NCBI GenBank assembly: GCA_012861695.1
Contig: JAAOOA010000026.1
Coordinates: forward strand, 19,518,001-19,582,000
DNA: 64,000 nucleotides
Direction of reading: 5' to 3'
DNA from: Trematomus loennbergii
Lineage: Eukaryota; Chordata; Actinopteri; Perciformes; Nototheniidae
Positions 43,601-52,900 of the stretch are shown piece by piece. Below the pieces are notes generated by a model. It was not told the origin of the DNA, did no database searches, and saw only the letters and a list, made by a program, of their open reading frames with translations. Each line of letters starts with the position of its first letter. Within the stretch, counting starts at the first letter, position 1. The position numbers and the translations under genes were made by a program.

Positions 43601-44557
43601 AGTTCTCCGGTGTCCGAGGGGCTCGGAGTGTAACGGCAGCCCAAAGTCAGCCTCTCTCCCTCGGCCTTCTGAAGGGTCTGCGGGCCCGTGGACGTCACCA
43701 GCATCCCCCCCGCACACTTCAAATCTTAAGAAAAGTTAGACAGGTGTTGAAATTAATCAAACATACGTAATATATATAACATACTCTTGGCATACACGGT
43801 TTTATGTATCCTTTTAGATTTTAATAATGATTGAAATTTGTTTTGCAGAGCAGACCTGTTAATAAGTTACAAAACACAAACATAATCGTTGCTGCCAAGA
43901 AATACATGAATTATAAGAGCAGGACAAATTACATATACAATAAGAAAGAGCTCCAAAAGCAGCACTTTAGGAATAATGATTAACATATGAAGTATACACT
44001 TCAATTTACGTCCGGCAAAACAAGCCCTTCACAGTGTCCTTCACCATATGTTCAACCACATGTTTTGTTATGATTGAAAACATCTTCAAGTGGTTTCATG
44101 AGGTGAAAGCGCAAGGAAAGAGCCATCAGCCTGGTTATCATAGCAACATTAGAATTATGAAGAACATTTTCCATTAGTGGTTTCATTCGATGTCTTCAAC
44201 AATATATAAGTGCACACATATTAAGAAAAGTTGGAAATGGACTTGTGTTAAAGTGTTCAAGGGGATTGTGTCTAGAGGAAAAGCACTCAATATCTAGTGT
44301 GTTCTGTTCTGTACTATTTTACAAATCATGATTACAGACACTCTGATGGTATTGTACAAAAGCAACCCTTTGCAGTCATTATCTTTTCAAACTAAAAAGG
44401 TGCATTTGAGCCCAGTGTGTGTGTGTTGCGTGTGCGTGTGCGTGTGCGTGTGCGTGTGCGTGTGCGTGTTCTTACCTGTGCTCAAGAGACTTGCGCTGAA
44501 TAACAAGTAGACGGACGACCAGGGCAGGAAAATATCAGTGAAGGTTTTTCTAATCAT
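31507..44557 (-). CDS. CTX/CXADR-like immunoglobulin-superfamily adhesion receptor (7 exons)
   Basis: Seven minus-strand exons give a type I membrane protein of about 356 residues: signal peptide (1-27), Ig V-type domain (about 35-155), Ig C2-type domain (155-246), one membrane span (about 250-275) and a tail of about 75 residues. V-domain cysteines lie in LGCRYT and YQCKVK, C2 cysteines in LHCQS and YLCEV; the extra pair in PQCWV and AHCRI is the hallmark of the CTX family. DIEW, YQCKVKK, PPNR before the membrane and NDIREDAPPP after it resemble CXADR, a tight-junction adhesion molecule. Mammalian CXADR is about 365 residues. I cannot say which fish paralogue this is (cxadr-like or a vsig gene), so no symbol is given. 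One base is missing near 41121; allowing it gives 1071 nt, an exact frame. It lies convergent to vav2. Confidence 0.9.
31697..35590 (-). other. CXADR-like intron 6
   Basis: A 3.9-kb intron between the membrane and tail exons. It contains AT-rich sequence, a (TTA)n run at 32463-32484, short TE-like fragments at 32085-32200, 33405-33560 and 34400-34460, and no supported exon. Confidence 0.5.
33405..33560 (+). repeat. Short retroposon-like fragment
   Basis: It shares TAATAATA then GTACATTTTATTTAGAGGCG with the 56660-56800 fragment, then diverges and ends at GGCGCTATACACC. Confidence 0.45.
35591..35732 (-). CDS. CXADR-like exon 6: transmembrane segment
   Basis: 142 nt between tttcacag and gtaatg. 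PPNRAAVIVGSIVGS leads into LLLIFLLLVFIGLIFW, a single hydrophobic span, then the basic stop-transfer KLSSRRGFEKEFSNDI. Confidence 0.95.
37441..37563 (-). CDS. CXADR-like exon 5: Ig C2 domain, second half
   Basis: 123 nt between ttctcag and gtaagg. It encodes DGVSGELRIRNHSESSAGFY, then LCEVNNAVGAAHCRINLKAN and K. FYLCEV is the closing disulphide strand; NHS is a potential N-glycosylation site. Confidence 0.94.
37710..37983 (-). mobile_element. Family A repeat, minus strand, internally deleted
   Basis: The GTGACATGTCTCCATGC end and the middle (GAGTGACGTCACAATG) are present, ending near GGCTCATTTAA. It is in CXADR-like intron 4. Confidence 0.65.
38386..38538 (-). CDS. CXADR-like exon 4: Ig C2 domain, first half
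   Basis: 153 nt between tttccag and gtgagt. It encodes KPSVPQCWVEGGELIGGPVS, then LHCQSAGGSTPLLYSWRRES and TGPLPAAATQ. It has the first C2 cysteine, the extra CTX-type cysteine and the core Trp. Confidence 0.93.
40515..41025 (-). mobile_element. Family B inverted-repeat transposon copy 1
   Basis: The ends are perfect 19-bp inverted repeats TTTAAAGGTCACCTATTAT. The 511-bp body has no coding capacity. It ends 58 bp past the donor of CXADR-like exon 3. Confidence 0.8.
41083..41286 (-). CDS. CXADR-like exon 3: Ig V domain, second half, one base short
   Basis: From acceptor caccag to donor gtaaga. It starts LLSFTSGTTYIHGDSALGKG and reaches SATYQCKVKKS with the second V cysteine. After a CCC run (plus-strand 41121-41123) the literal frame leaves the family pattern; a PGV..KVSLVVM-type ending lies one frame over. 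The exon is 204 nt where phase needs 205. Confidence 0.9.
41625..42458. mobile_element. Family C inverted-repeat element with central hairpin
   Basis: 834 bp bounded by TTAAAGGGCCCATGTCATG and its exact inverse CATGACATGGGCCCTTTAA. The interior has two ACGTAACGGCTCC direct copies and a near-perfect palindrome at 42229-42274. There is no coding capacity. Confidence 0.78.
42229..42274. repeat. 22-bp-arm palindrome with 2-nt centre
   Basis: The arm at 42229-42250 is the exact reverse complement of 42253-42274, separated by AA. The core reads CCGGGTACGGCATGA, then AA, then TCATGCCGTACCCGG. It sits inside the family C element. Confidence 0.95.
43026..43535. mobile_element. Repeat with GTAAC-rich ends next to CXADR-like exon 2
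   Basis: The left end GGGTTGGGAAGGTTACCG and the right end GATCCGTTACTCCC resemble the GGGTTGGG...GTAAC termini of a common teleost DNA element. The right end lies about 13 bp from the exon 2 donor. Confidence 0.5.
43549..43724 (-). CDS. CXADR-like exon 2: Ig V domain, first half
   Basis: 176 nt from acceptor cttaag to donor gtgaga. It encodes DLKCAGGMLVTSTGPQTLQK, then AEGERLTLGCRYTPSPSDTG and ELDIEWSVVSPDTTQKDHM. It holds the first disulphide Cys and the core Trp (DIEW). Confidence 0.92.
44415..44469. repeat. GT / GTGTGC compound repeat
   Basis: GTGTGTGTG then repeated GTGTGC units. It lies directly beyond the donor of CXADR-like exon 1. Confidence 0.93.
44476..44557 (-). CDS. CXADR-like exon 1: start and signal peptide
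   Basis: ATG at 44557 with A at -3. The peptide begins MIRKTFTDIFLPWSSVYLLF and continues SASLLST; the hydrophobic core is a secretion signal. The exon ends in phase 1 at donor gtaaga. A degenerate GT/GC repeat lies in the intron just past the donor. Confidence 0.85.
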
Positions 44558-46047
44558 AGTGGTGCTGTATGAGATAAAGTCATGAAGATGGTCAAAACGA
44601 CTATGATTATAGCAAACATATATAAATCAGAGAACAGAATATTAATTTGTTGTTTCTATAGATATCACCTGAATGCAGATCCAAACGTCTGACAGTGGAA
44701 TACAAAGGGTGAAGCAGCAGCTCTCGCTTTACAGAGAACTCCTTGTTTACTTCCCCCCTCATTCCCATAACACCTCCTGATTGGACGGCGGCTCCACCTG
44801 TTTCACCTGTTTACAAGTCGGTTCCCTTGGTGTTGTGATCCAGCTGTTGATATTGCCTCTCAAACCCTTCAACGTTCACAATGTGCTCTTTATAATCCTC
44901 ACAACTGCCACAACTAGTAAATGATGTTAAATAAGAGTGTAATCACGAGCATGAGGAAATCAGTGCTCAGGCGTAGCAGCTGAAGAACAATAGAGAGCAA
45001 TCCATTGTGAAACTGGAGGAGGGACCCTGCAATTAAATAGGGTTTCTGATGATGCATCTGATGAGAACTGCTACTGAAAGCATTACATCTGCAACACAAT
45101 TGTCTCTACACTCAATGATATTAGTCTGACTGCAATATTACATCCACCTTCAGCTTCATTTATTTGTATAAAAACATAGTGGCTGTACATTCCTTATTTG
45201 TTGCACGCACAATACACCACTTTAGAACCTTTCATTTGTCCGATGTCCGTGGTTTCAAATCACGACGACAAAGGGAACTCATGAGGTCTCAAGTGACGAG
45301 AAACTGGTTGTGTAGCCACAGCCACGAGCCAGCAAGGTTTCTGCACAAAAGCAAAAGGAATAGAAAAAAGGGATGGAGCTTATCTCTGTGCCAGATCTAC
45401 AGGGAAACAGCCTTTTTAGATGAGAAACGGCAGGGTGTCCTTCAGTAGATAAAATGCAGAAAATGGATTAGTTGTAAAGGATAAAAGGCTCTATCTCCTG
45501 TGGAATAAAATATATGAAAAAAAATCAGGTGACCTTTTTTTTATTTTATTTCACAAGCTTTGGGCATTTCTTTCTTTAGATTAGATTGTTTACATCCAGT
45601 TTTCAGAAACATATACATATAAATCCAGCTAATTTCCTCAATGACACCCACTTCAGAATGTTGGCTAGGGATGCATTGTACTTTGCTGGAGGAAAATGAT
45701 GTGCTTTGAGAGCATTGGAACTGTCACTCATAGACCTTTAATGTGATAAAAAATAACCATTTGAAACTTTTCAGGACATCATTGTGTACTGTATGCTACC
45801 ACCAAGCAGATAGACAACATACGATTAGATTACATTCAAGTGTACTGTTAATGGACAAAGAACCAGTACATAAAACATCGGTTATGTAACACAGAACACA
45901 TACGCTGTGCCCTTCGCAGGTATCCTTGGATGGATCTCTGTAATGTTCCCTCTTTGCAGTTTGCTACACTGTTATACTTTTGTTGGGATACAGTCAGTGG
46001 TGCAGCAGTCAAATCTACAGTCAAATTAAAATGGACCCCAAAAACCT

Positions 46048-46394
46048 TATAAAGGTAGGTAAGGTAGGGTACGTAAGAATGGAGAAACCAGCTCGAGTGC
46101 GCTAGAATTTGAAAGTACGCAGCCGAAAAAAATCTGCCCCTTCCTTCAGACTTCCTTACAGATAGCGTGCACATGACCAATGAGGGCACGGGATAAGTTT
46201 GTGCACGAGATGGAAGGCTGACAGATAATATAATTGGTCTAGCTTTTTACAGCGCCACAGCTTCCACAGATGAAATATTTGTATATATTTATTGTCAAAG
46301 CATTTAATGTATTCATTGCTATCGGGATGTTAAGAGCATTCCATGGAATATAACAAAAAGTGTTTCTGAAGTGAATTACCTACCCTACCTTTAA
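46048..46394 (-). mobile_element. Family D inverted-repeat element copy 1
   Basis: The ends AAAGGTAGGTAAGGTAGGG and TTACCTACCCTACCTTTAA are inverted. The body matches copy 2 in reverse, e.g. CTATCGGGATGTTAAGAGC and CATTCCATGGAATATAAC. Confidence 0.75.
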
Positions 46395-46499
46395 GTGGAC
46401 TCCACAAATATATATATATTACATTTTCTTTTCACAATAGTCCTAAGATAACTTTGACAAGAAGTTATTTAGAGCTGAAGTGTGATGAACAGCAGGGTA

Positions 46500-46745
46500 A
46501 CGGCAGGCCCTTATTTTCAGGTTTTTCTGTGTCTATGTGCTCTGATTGGTCTGCTGGCGGGCTCTGTTGTGATTGGTCAACCGCCTAGATGTCTTGCCCA
46601 GTAGCCTATCACGTACAATGTGTGAGGAGCGCTAGCCAACAGAAATGTGAGTGCTACTTAGTGATGTCACTGTGTTACAGTAGTATACAAAGTCCAATTG
46701 AGGCGTTTCAGGCACAGTGGCGAGCCGTGTCCTTTTGGATGAAGT
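46500..46745 (-). mobile_element. Family A repeat, truncated, between two family D copies
   Basis: It carries the core CTCTGATTGGTCTGCTGG, GTTGTGATTGGTCAACCG and TTGAGGCGTTTCAGGC on the plus strand, which is family A reversed. The CCCT/AATAAA end is missing. Confidence 0.55.
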
Positions 46746-47181
46746 ACTTGATGGCGGGGTCATGCAGCTGATCCTTTGCCACTTACTTCCGGTTTTAGGA
46801 CGCGTCACTGCACCACTATACCACACATGCATAAACCTCACAGCGGGCGGAACTTGTCATAAAGTCCGCGAAAATAAAGCCCACCCATTTAGAGGGAAGA
46901 TATGATTGGTCAATTGTACTGTCATTTGACATTACTCTCTCGTTGAGTTACTATAGCTGGCCCTCTGTGAATTTACAGCAGGACCACGAATCACCTCCTA
47001 TCTTCACAGTGACTCGCAGAGACGAGCTTCTTTCATTTACAGGTTATATATATTGTATTTCTATTCTGATTTATTATCTAGGTTAAATCTTAATTTGGCG
47101 TTTTGTGCAGATTATTAACAAACAACTTGTATGTGTGAGAAAGCTTTTTTCTTATTTTCTTATTTTTTTTTACAATAATAC

Positions 47182-47571
47182 TTAAAGGTAGGGTAGGTAA
47201 GTTTGAGAATCCGGCTCGAGATACACTTTTTGTTATATTCCATGGAATGCTCTTAACATCCCGATAGCAATGAATATCTGAAGTGCTTTGACAAAAATTC
47301 CATAAAAAAATGTCATCTGTGGAAGCTGTAGTACTGTAAAAAGCACGACCAATCATTTTAGCCGGCCCGGCTAAAATAACTGGATGGCCTACCTGCCTGT
47401 CAGCCTTCCATCTGTGCACAAACTTATCTCGTGCCCTCATTGGTCATGTGCACGTTCGTGTGTGTTGGAGGAGGGGCTCTGTAAGGAAGTGGCAGATTTT
47501 TTCCGGTTGTGTATTTTCAAATTTTAGCTCACTCGAGCTGGTTTCTCCAAAATTACCTACCCCACCTTTAA
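47182..47571 (+). mobile_element. Family D inverted-repeat element copy 2
   Basis: The ends TTAAAGGTAGGGTAGGTAA and TTACCTACCCCACCTTTAA are inverted. The body includes TCATTGGTCATGTGCACG and GCTCGAGT-type blocks shared with copy 1. Confidence 0.77.
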
Positions 47572-47964
47572 GGGGGATAATGTTACAGGATCAATACAAA
47601 AGAAAAATGACTCTGTCACTGTTTGGGCAAGCTTAAAAAACAATACTCCTAAACATGTATAATGAACGACTAAACAGAGACTTAGTCATTTGGGTCTGTG
47701 TAACCATTATGCAACACCAGATTTTGGCCTAAGTATTTTACAAAACATGCCAAGTTTGGCTTCCCTGGGATTAATGTTTCTTGAGCTAGAAAATAAACAA
47801 AGACAGAAGAAAAACAGGCAATCCAAGTGAGGCCTAAAGGGACTTTCACTTCTTGGATTAATACACGAGTCCTAGAAAATAAATATATAAGACTACTTGT
47901 TCCACAAAACCTTTGTTGGCTTGCGTTTTATGCAAATGTGTTACACTATTTTATTATCCATTTT

Positions 47965-48385
47965 TAGAAGATAGCAAAGAATGACTCGAATGACACCCAA
48001 GGCGGTAGTTCTTCTTTCCAATGATATGCCAAAGAATTGCAAGTAAATGCCTCCATTATACGCCTTTGTTTACTCCCATAACGTAGTGACATCACCATGT
48101 AACATACTGGCGCTTCTAGTGGTTAGCGCTTCAACACATTTTACGTTATAGGCTAGGAGGCGGGACATCTCTAAGCAGTTGACTAATCACAATAGAGCCG
48201 ACCAGCTAACCAATCAGAGCAGACTAGGCTCTGGTTTCAGCCAGAGGGTGAAAGGAGGTGCTGCAGCAGAGTCAGTATGTGAAAAATAAAGAGCTTTTTG
48301 AACATTAAAGCATGAACAGATGTCACAGTAGAGACACTAAATACAATTATGAAACGCGACAATTAGCATAATCGGCCCCCTTTAA
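47965..48385 (+). mobile_element. Family A repeat, near full length
   Basis: It has the core CCAATCAGAGCAGACTAGGC, GGTGAAAGGAGGTGCTGC, AATAAAGAGCTTTTTGAAC, and ends TAATCGGCCCCCTTTAA. The 5' end is eroded. Confidence 0.7.
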
Positions 48386-49871
48386 AACAACAACCATTTG
48401 CACTTCACACCTTTAATATATTCTTTGTCCATAGGCATATTTTATTGTTTTCTTTTTTTTACATATTTATTTATTTTCATTTCAATCAAACACAGATGGC
48501 AAAAAGCACAAAAGGTGGAAAAGGCTAATTATAATGTAAAACAGTTTTGTTTTTTTAATTAATAGAATAAAGTAAATTAAAGGTAAGTTAATAACAGTAG
48601 GTGATTTCATACTGTAAAAACAGACCTGGCAACATGGTTTCTCACACTTCCTCTTGCATGGTTGTTAGTTTCATATTTTTTTTGTATCTCTCTGTTGTGT
48701 CAAAACATGTTTCAGGGATTTCTTCCCATGTTTTACTTTCAATATGTTGAGTCTTTTTTCACAGAACTGCTCTCTGGTGCCATTCTGGCAACAGCTTGAT
48801 ATCATTTGCTGCTGATTTCCTAGTAATTACTCCACTCTGTGTACGGGTTACTAAAGGGAGATGATTGTTTTTTAAGTAAGTCCCAGTTGTTGTTGTTGGG
48901 TTATCAATTAATAAATATCCTAATTTTATACAGTGACAGAAATTGAATTTGTTTCTCTTTTCAAAACAGTGGAATCTGATGATTGGGAACATCAGACTTG
49001 TCTCGGGGCTCAAGTTGTCCAAAAAGATCCAGATTGGCCATTCAGAAAATTCAATAGAACAACCATATTCTGCTAATACACATATATTTCTAGTTAACAG
49101 AATAACTGAATTACAATCAGTGGTAAATACATTATTTTTGACGTATTTCTTTTTTGTTGACATTTTATGCGACTTCATACTTCTAATCCACTACAATTTG
49201 AAAGAAAATTGTGTACTTTACTGGCAATATAACAAGTGTTTGAAGCTATCGCTTAAAATTGCGATTACATTAGTGGATCAGTTCAAATCCAGCTTTATGA
49301 TAAATATTATTCCAAAAAGGCCATTCTGCATAATGATTACTATATTAGTTTTGATACATTTTGATGCTAATACTTTTCTACTTTTACTTACGTAACATTT
49401 CGAATGCAATATTTATACTACTAACAGAGTATTTCAACAATGTGGTGTTATTACTTTCATTTAAGTAAGGCCTGTGAAGACCTGAGTACTTCTTTCACCC
49501 CTGCTTTTATCAAAACAGTACTTGCTGACTGCAGGGGGTGTGATCAAAACGCTGACCCTCTTATTGGTAGAAGTTTATTCATCCCCTGCGCCAGATTTGC
49601 CAAAAACGCACAAGACCTCCCATCTGACAGAGCCTTTACTGTTCAAATAACAAAAGCCTGTCTCTTATTACTGGAGTTTACACTGCCGACTCTCTAAAGT
49701 AGGTCAAAAGCTCAGTTGTTCCCAGTTCCAAAGTGCACTTTTTATGAGAGCAGCCCAGGCTTTGCAAGATAACCTAATTGATACGGAGAAGAAAAGGGAA
49801 TACATGTTAGATTGCTGTTTCTGACTCAACAGTTTACTAACACACGTTTAGGTTGGCACTCCAGCTCAACT

Positions 49872-49989
49872 ATGACTGCGGAAATTTGGGACGTTATTAT
49901 TGTTGGCGCCGGGCTATCTGGGCTGAGTGCAGCTCATTTGCTCAGAAAAAGGAATGCCAAGTTCAGAATACTGGTACTGGAAGGAAAAG
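49872..49989 (+). CDS. MAO-like exon 1: start and FAD fold
   Basis: ATG at 49872 opens a 118-nt exon ending in phase 1 at donor gtttgt. It encodes the beta-alpha-beta FAD-binding fold WDVIIVGAGLSGLSAAHLL and ends in LVLEGK. Confidence 0.9.
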
Positions 49990-52900
49990 GTTTGTGGAAT
50001 TGAAAGCAAATTGATGACCTGAAATGCGAGTCATTTTATACTGGATTCTTTCAGCTGTGAAATTGTTGAAAATAGGTACTGTATGCCTCTTACTAAATCA
50101 TGCGTGGTATGCCATGCAGATCGGGTGGGAGGTCGCACAGTGTCCACTGAAATACCGGCAGCTAATGGAGTCGATCGCTGGGACTTTGGAGGGCAGTGGG
50201 TAGGAAGGTAAGGAAGAAAAACTGCTGGAATAACAAAGATAGGAGACATAGACATGTTAGCATGCTAGGCTAATGTAACTTTTTAAGAGTCACTAAAAGG
50301 ATATCTTTTATTTGTAAAACTATGTATTACAAGGATTTTTTTTAATTGACTAGAGACATTTGCTAATAATAAGACTTTGATTTATTAGCACTTGAGATGG
50401 TGCAGAGGTCCACTGAATATGGCACACATGTACAATCATAGATTCTGGAGTGAGTTGATAGAATCAAATGGAAATAAAGTCATACTTGTTACCCTTTTTA
50501 TCATATGAATAAATGCATAGGAACTTTGAGGAAATCATTAGGGTGGGCCTAATCTACAATACATGATGTAACAAATGTACTTAATGACTCAGGCTAAGTG
50601 GTGCAGCAGATAACATTATCACTGGACAATGGGGCTGCGTTGGAACCAGTCAAAGATAAATGGGTAAAAATGTATGATGGCCACTTACTGTATACCATAA
50701 TTGCCCATTTTTGAGAACGTCTTAAGTAGGGTTACTTGTGAACAAAAATTTTAAAGCTGGAAATATTTGAAAATGAGTCATAGATAGATTCAAGGGCACA
50801 GTGACGAATACATGGTTTATACAATTAACTGTGAAACAAATATAATGGGGATTTGTATTGTTCAATGCTTGGAAGTTGGCATTGTAGTTTCAAGGCTTTG
50901 ATGCAGTGCTGCTTATTGTATTACAAACTCTTACCGGAATTAATTTGTTCTATTTGGAAGTATTCATAAATGGATGACATGGATATGTAAGTAATGTGAT
51001 TGTTGTCTTTGTTAGATTTACACAATGATAGGTAAACAAATGACGGCTAAAGGCAACGGTGGATTAAGAACTCGTACTAATACTCTTGATGGAGTAAAAG
51101 TACAAAAGTATCAGCATCAAAATGTATTCAAAGAACAAAAAGAAAAATTACTAATTTTGCACAATGGCCCCTTTCAGTAACATAAAGTGTCAAAGTACTA
51201 TATTAGTACAGTGGATAAGCTCTCATATTATAACAATTGTGCATTTTATGAGAAAAGCATGACATTTCTAACATAGTTAGTGCATACCATAAGGTTTATT
51301 TTCAGATGTGGAGGGAAGTCAGATTTGACCTGTGAGGACCGTGAGAGGTCAAATCCAAGATGGCCGCCAGTCTCTCGGGTCAAATGTTCAAAAACGCTTA
51401 ATTTTGGAACCAAACATTGTAGAAAAACATTTAAGGTGTCATATCCAACTAAATTAGGGATGCCCAATCATTTGGTGATACTTTTGAGATTGCCAGATGT
51501 GCAAAATGTGTGTGTGTGTGTGTGATGTGGTATAGTATATTCCAGTGGATTTATGGTCACCCAGCGCTAGCATTAATACAGAGACTGGAGGAATATGGCT
51601 TTACTTGGCACAGTCTGCATGTATGTATAAATGGATGGAACTATCAACAAAACAACAACAGCGTTTTATTCCCCAATGTCATATTTAATAGAAAAATTAT
51701 GATTGAGATTGGAGAAAGAAGAATGGGGAACAGAGAGGTTTAGAGAGAGTCACAATGCTGAAAGAATGTAAACCAAAGAGGGAGTTGGAAAACAGTTCCA
51801 TGAAGAGCACAAACAGCTCTCTTAACCCTCGCTGTTATAACAAAGGGCTGCACTCAACTATAAGGTTCACCGCTGTCCCTTTCCACTTACAGTATAGAGG
51901 GTTGGGGTTGGGGTTCGATTCCCTGCCTGTCCACCTATAAAACTCCCAAGGTAGCACAGCTTTTTTTCTGTTTTTTAGTGGCTCACATGGACATTTTAGA
52001 GGTCATGCAAAGAAAGGGTTATGTATGTTGTGTGTGTGACAGAGAGTGCAGAGAGAACATGGACAAAGGGGTTTTGTTTATCCTAGCATGGCTGTACAAT
52101 TACAAATACAAAGGTTTACCCATTTAGACTCCATGGTATGGAGAAAAAAACTCATTTTAAATGACTCTAAGGATATAACAAGTTTTATCCGAGCAGAACA
52201 TAATATTGGAATTATTACTTTTAAAAGATATATTATGCACACCATTTCTTTGTTGTGGTGGCAATAAATGGTTATAAAGGGATGAACAGGGACTATACTA
52301 TAAGGTGAACTAAATTCAAGCTCAAGCAAATGTGCAAGGAGCCTTCCTTTTATGTAGAAAATCAATTAACTTAAATATCTCTGATAATAAACTTATATAA
52401 GCCAAAGGTATTCAAAGTATCAGAAATACATGTACCAATTATGCAGAATCGCTCATTCAAAGTATTTTATTATTAAATAATGTTATATCATCCTGTTTTA
52501 TGTACACGCATTTTGATCCCGTTATTTGTAGAGCCAATTTTAGAGACTTTATCAAATATTCAATTGATAAGTATACAAGTACTGAATTGTTTCATATGAG
52601 CATATAATGTGTTTTAGATGTAAAAAGTAAGTAGTGATAAATACATAGTGATAAAAGTACGATATTGCCTCTGAATTGCAGTGGAGTAGAAGTATAAGGT
52701 AGCATATAGTGGAAATACTCAAGTAAAGTATAAGTACCGTACTAAGTTACTTTCCACCACTGTCAACATGTAATGGAGATCCACTCTATAAGCTATTAAG
52801 CACTACAGAGTCTGTCAATCATGGAAGTTTGCTAACACAGCAACCTTGCTTCTCTCTAATGGTTATTGCGTACATCAGCTGAACCTGTCTATTTTCATTA

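Larger units (their letters stand above)
44558..49871. other. Divergent intergenic region between CXADR-like and MAO-like genes
   Basis: Both neighbours point away from this 5.3-kb spacer, so it must hold their promoters and 5' UTRs. It contains two inverted family D repeats and two family A repeats. I could not identify a TATA box or a CpG-rich promoter with confidence. Confidence 0.55.

Noticed and set aside
48943..49395. A 150-codon open frame on the plus strand and a 139-codon one opposite (48759-49178)
   Set aside because: The sequence is AT-rich, the peptide is low-complexity in Ile/Leu/Phe/Lys, no domain is recognised and both strands are open together, as expected by chance here.
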